The notes under the pieces: model-generated
Database searches by the model: none
What the model saw: the letters and a program-made list of their open reading frames with translations, nothing else
Told to the model about the DNA's origin: nothing
DNA from: Bacteriovoracaceae bacterium UBA4573
Lineage (GTDB): Bacteria > Bdellovibrionota > UBA1018 > UBA923
Reading direction: 5' to 3'
Assembly: GCA_002387735.1 (NCBI GenBank)
Contig: DGKJ01000043.1
Location: forward strand, 1-14,216
DNA: 14,216 nt
Shown here: piece after piece, positions 14,112 through 14,216 of the stretch
How the letters are laid out: every line of letters starts with the position of its first letter
How positions within the stretch are numbered: the first letter of the stretch is position 1
Program-made: the position numbers and the translations under genes

Positions 14112-14187
14112 GGGGGTGTAGCTCAGCTGGGAGAGCACCAGCTTTGCAAGCTGGGGGTCATCGGTTCGATCCCGTTCACCTCCACCA
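14112..14187 (+). tRNA. tRNA-Ala (anticodon UGC)
   Basis: This is a complete 76-nt cloverleaf. The acceptor stem GGGGGTG (14112-14118) pairs with CACCTCC, with one G-U. The D-arm is GCTC-AGCTGGGA-GAGC. The anticodon stem CCAGC/GCTGG encloses the loop TTTGCAA, giving anticodon TGC. The variable loop is GGGTC and the T-loop is TTCGATC. The CCA is encoded. The T-stem ATCGG/CCGTT contains one T-T mismatch at the second pair. The gene stands alone after tyrS, not inside a visible rRNA spacer, although the sequence downstream is cut off by the window edge. Confidence 0.97.
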
Positions 14188-14188
14188 T

Positions 14189-14210
14189 TTTTTAGCAAAA
14201 ATACTAAAAA
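14189..14210. repeat. A/T-rich inverted repeat after tRNA-Ala
   Basis: TTTTTAG (14189-14195) pairs with CTAAAAA (14204-14210) across an 8-nt loop. A six-T run (14188-14193) directly follows the encoded CCA and could serve as a termination tract, with the tRNA structure acting as the upstream hairpin. The stem has only one G-C pair, so it may also be chance in A/T-rich DNA. Confidence 0.35.
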
Positions 14211-14216
14211 TAAATG

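Overview
The window is a densely packed bacterial chromosome segment of mid GC content. It carries 15 protein-coding genes and one tRNA gene, with no mobile element, CRISPR array or rRNA. Thirteen of the proteins are on the + strand and two small ones are on the - strand. The gene set is GatA/GatB amidotransferase, several lipoprotein-like envelope proteins, an AsmA-type protein, an FtsY with a membrane anchor, ZapA, 5-FCL, YmdB and a KMSKS-type TyrRS. This points to a Gram-negative, didermic bacterium. The style and gene order suggest a deltaproteobacterium-like or Bdellovibrionota lineage, but that is an inference from general recollection, not from a search.

Layout. (1) Positions 1-5947: the 3' part of gatA, then gatB, two small lipoproteins and a large AsmA-family protein. 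Every junction overlaps (11, 29, 4 and 4 bp), so this looks like one translationally coupled unit joining tRNA-dependent amidation (Glu-tRNA-Gln / Asp-tRNA-Asn) to envelope functions. (2) Positions 5948-7566: a short gap with a possible promoter and an inverted repeat, then a membrane-anchored coiled-coil protein and a short-form Ppx/GppA phosphatase. (3) Positions 7570-8190, - strand: a two-gene unit encoding a highly charged coiled-coil protein and a 62-residue protein whose C-terminal two-thirds resembles the helical FliG repeat motif. It converges on ppx with only 3 bp between the stop codons. (4) Positions 8293-13953: a long co-directional run of DUF971 protein, thiolase, ftsY, zapA, 5-formyltetrahydrofolate cyclo-ligase, ymdB and tyrS, with gaps of 4 to 71 bp. 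(5) Positions 13954-14216: a 158-bp non-coding stretch with a plausible stable-RNA promoter, followed by tRNA-Ala(UGC) with an encoded CCA.

Most of the window is housekeeping: translation fidelity (GatAB, TyrRS, tRNA-Ala), membrane protein targeting (FtsY), division (ZapA), folate metabolism (5-FCL), nucleotide signalling or RNA turnover (YmdB) and polyphosphate or (p)ppGpp metabolism (Ppx/GppA). The least explained parts are the - strand FliG-like/coiled-coil pair, the two lipoproteins before AsmA and the coiled-coil anchor protein before ppx. There is also a probable one-base frameshift at the extreme left edge of gatA. I see no clear-cut new defence or mobile system.
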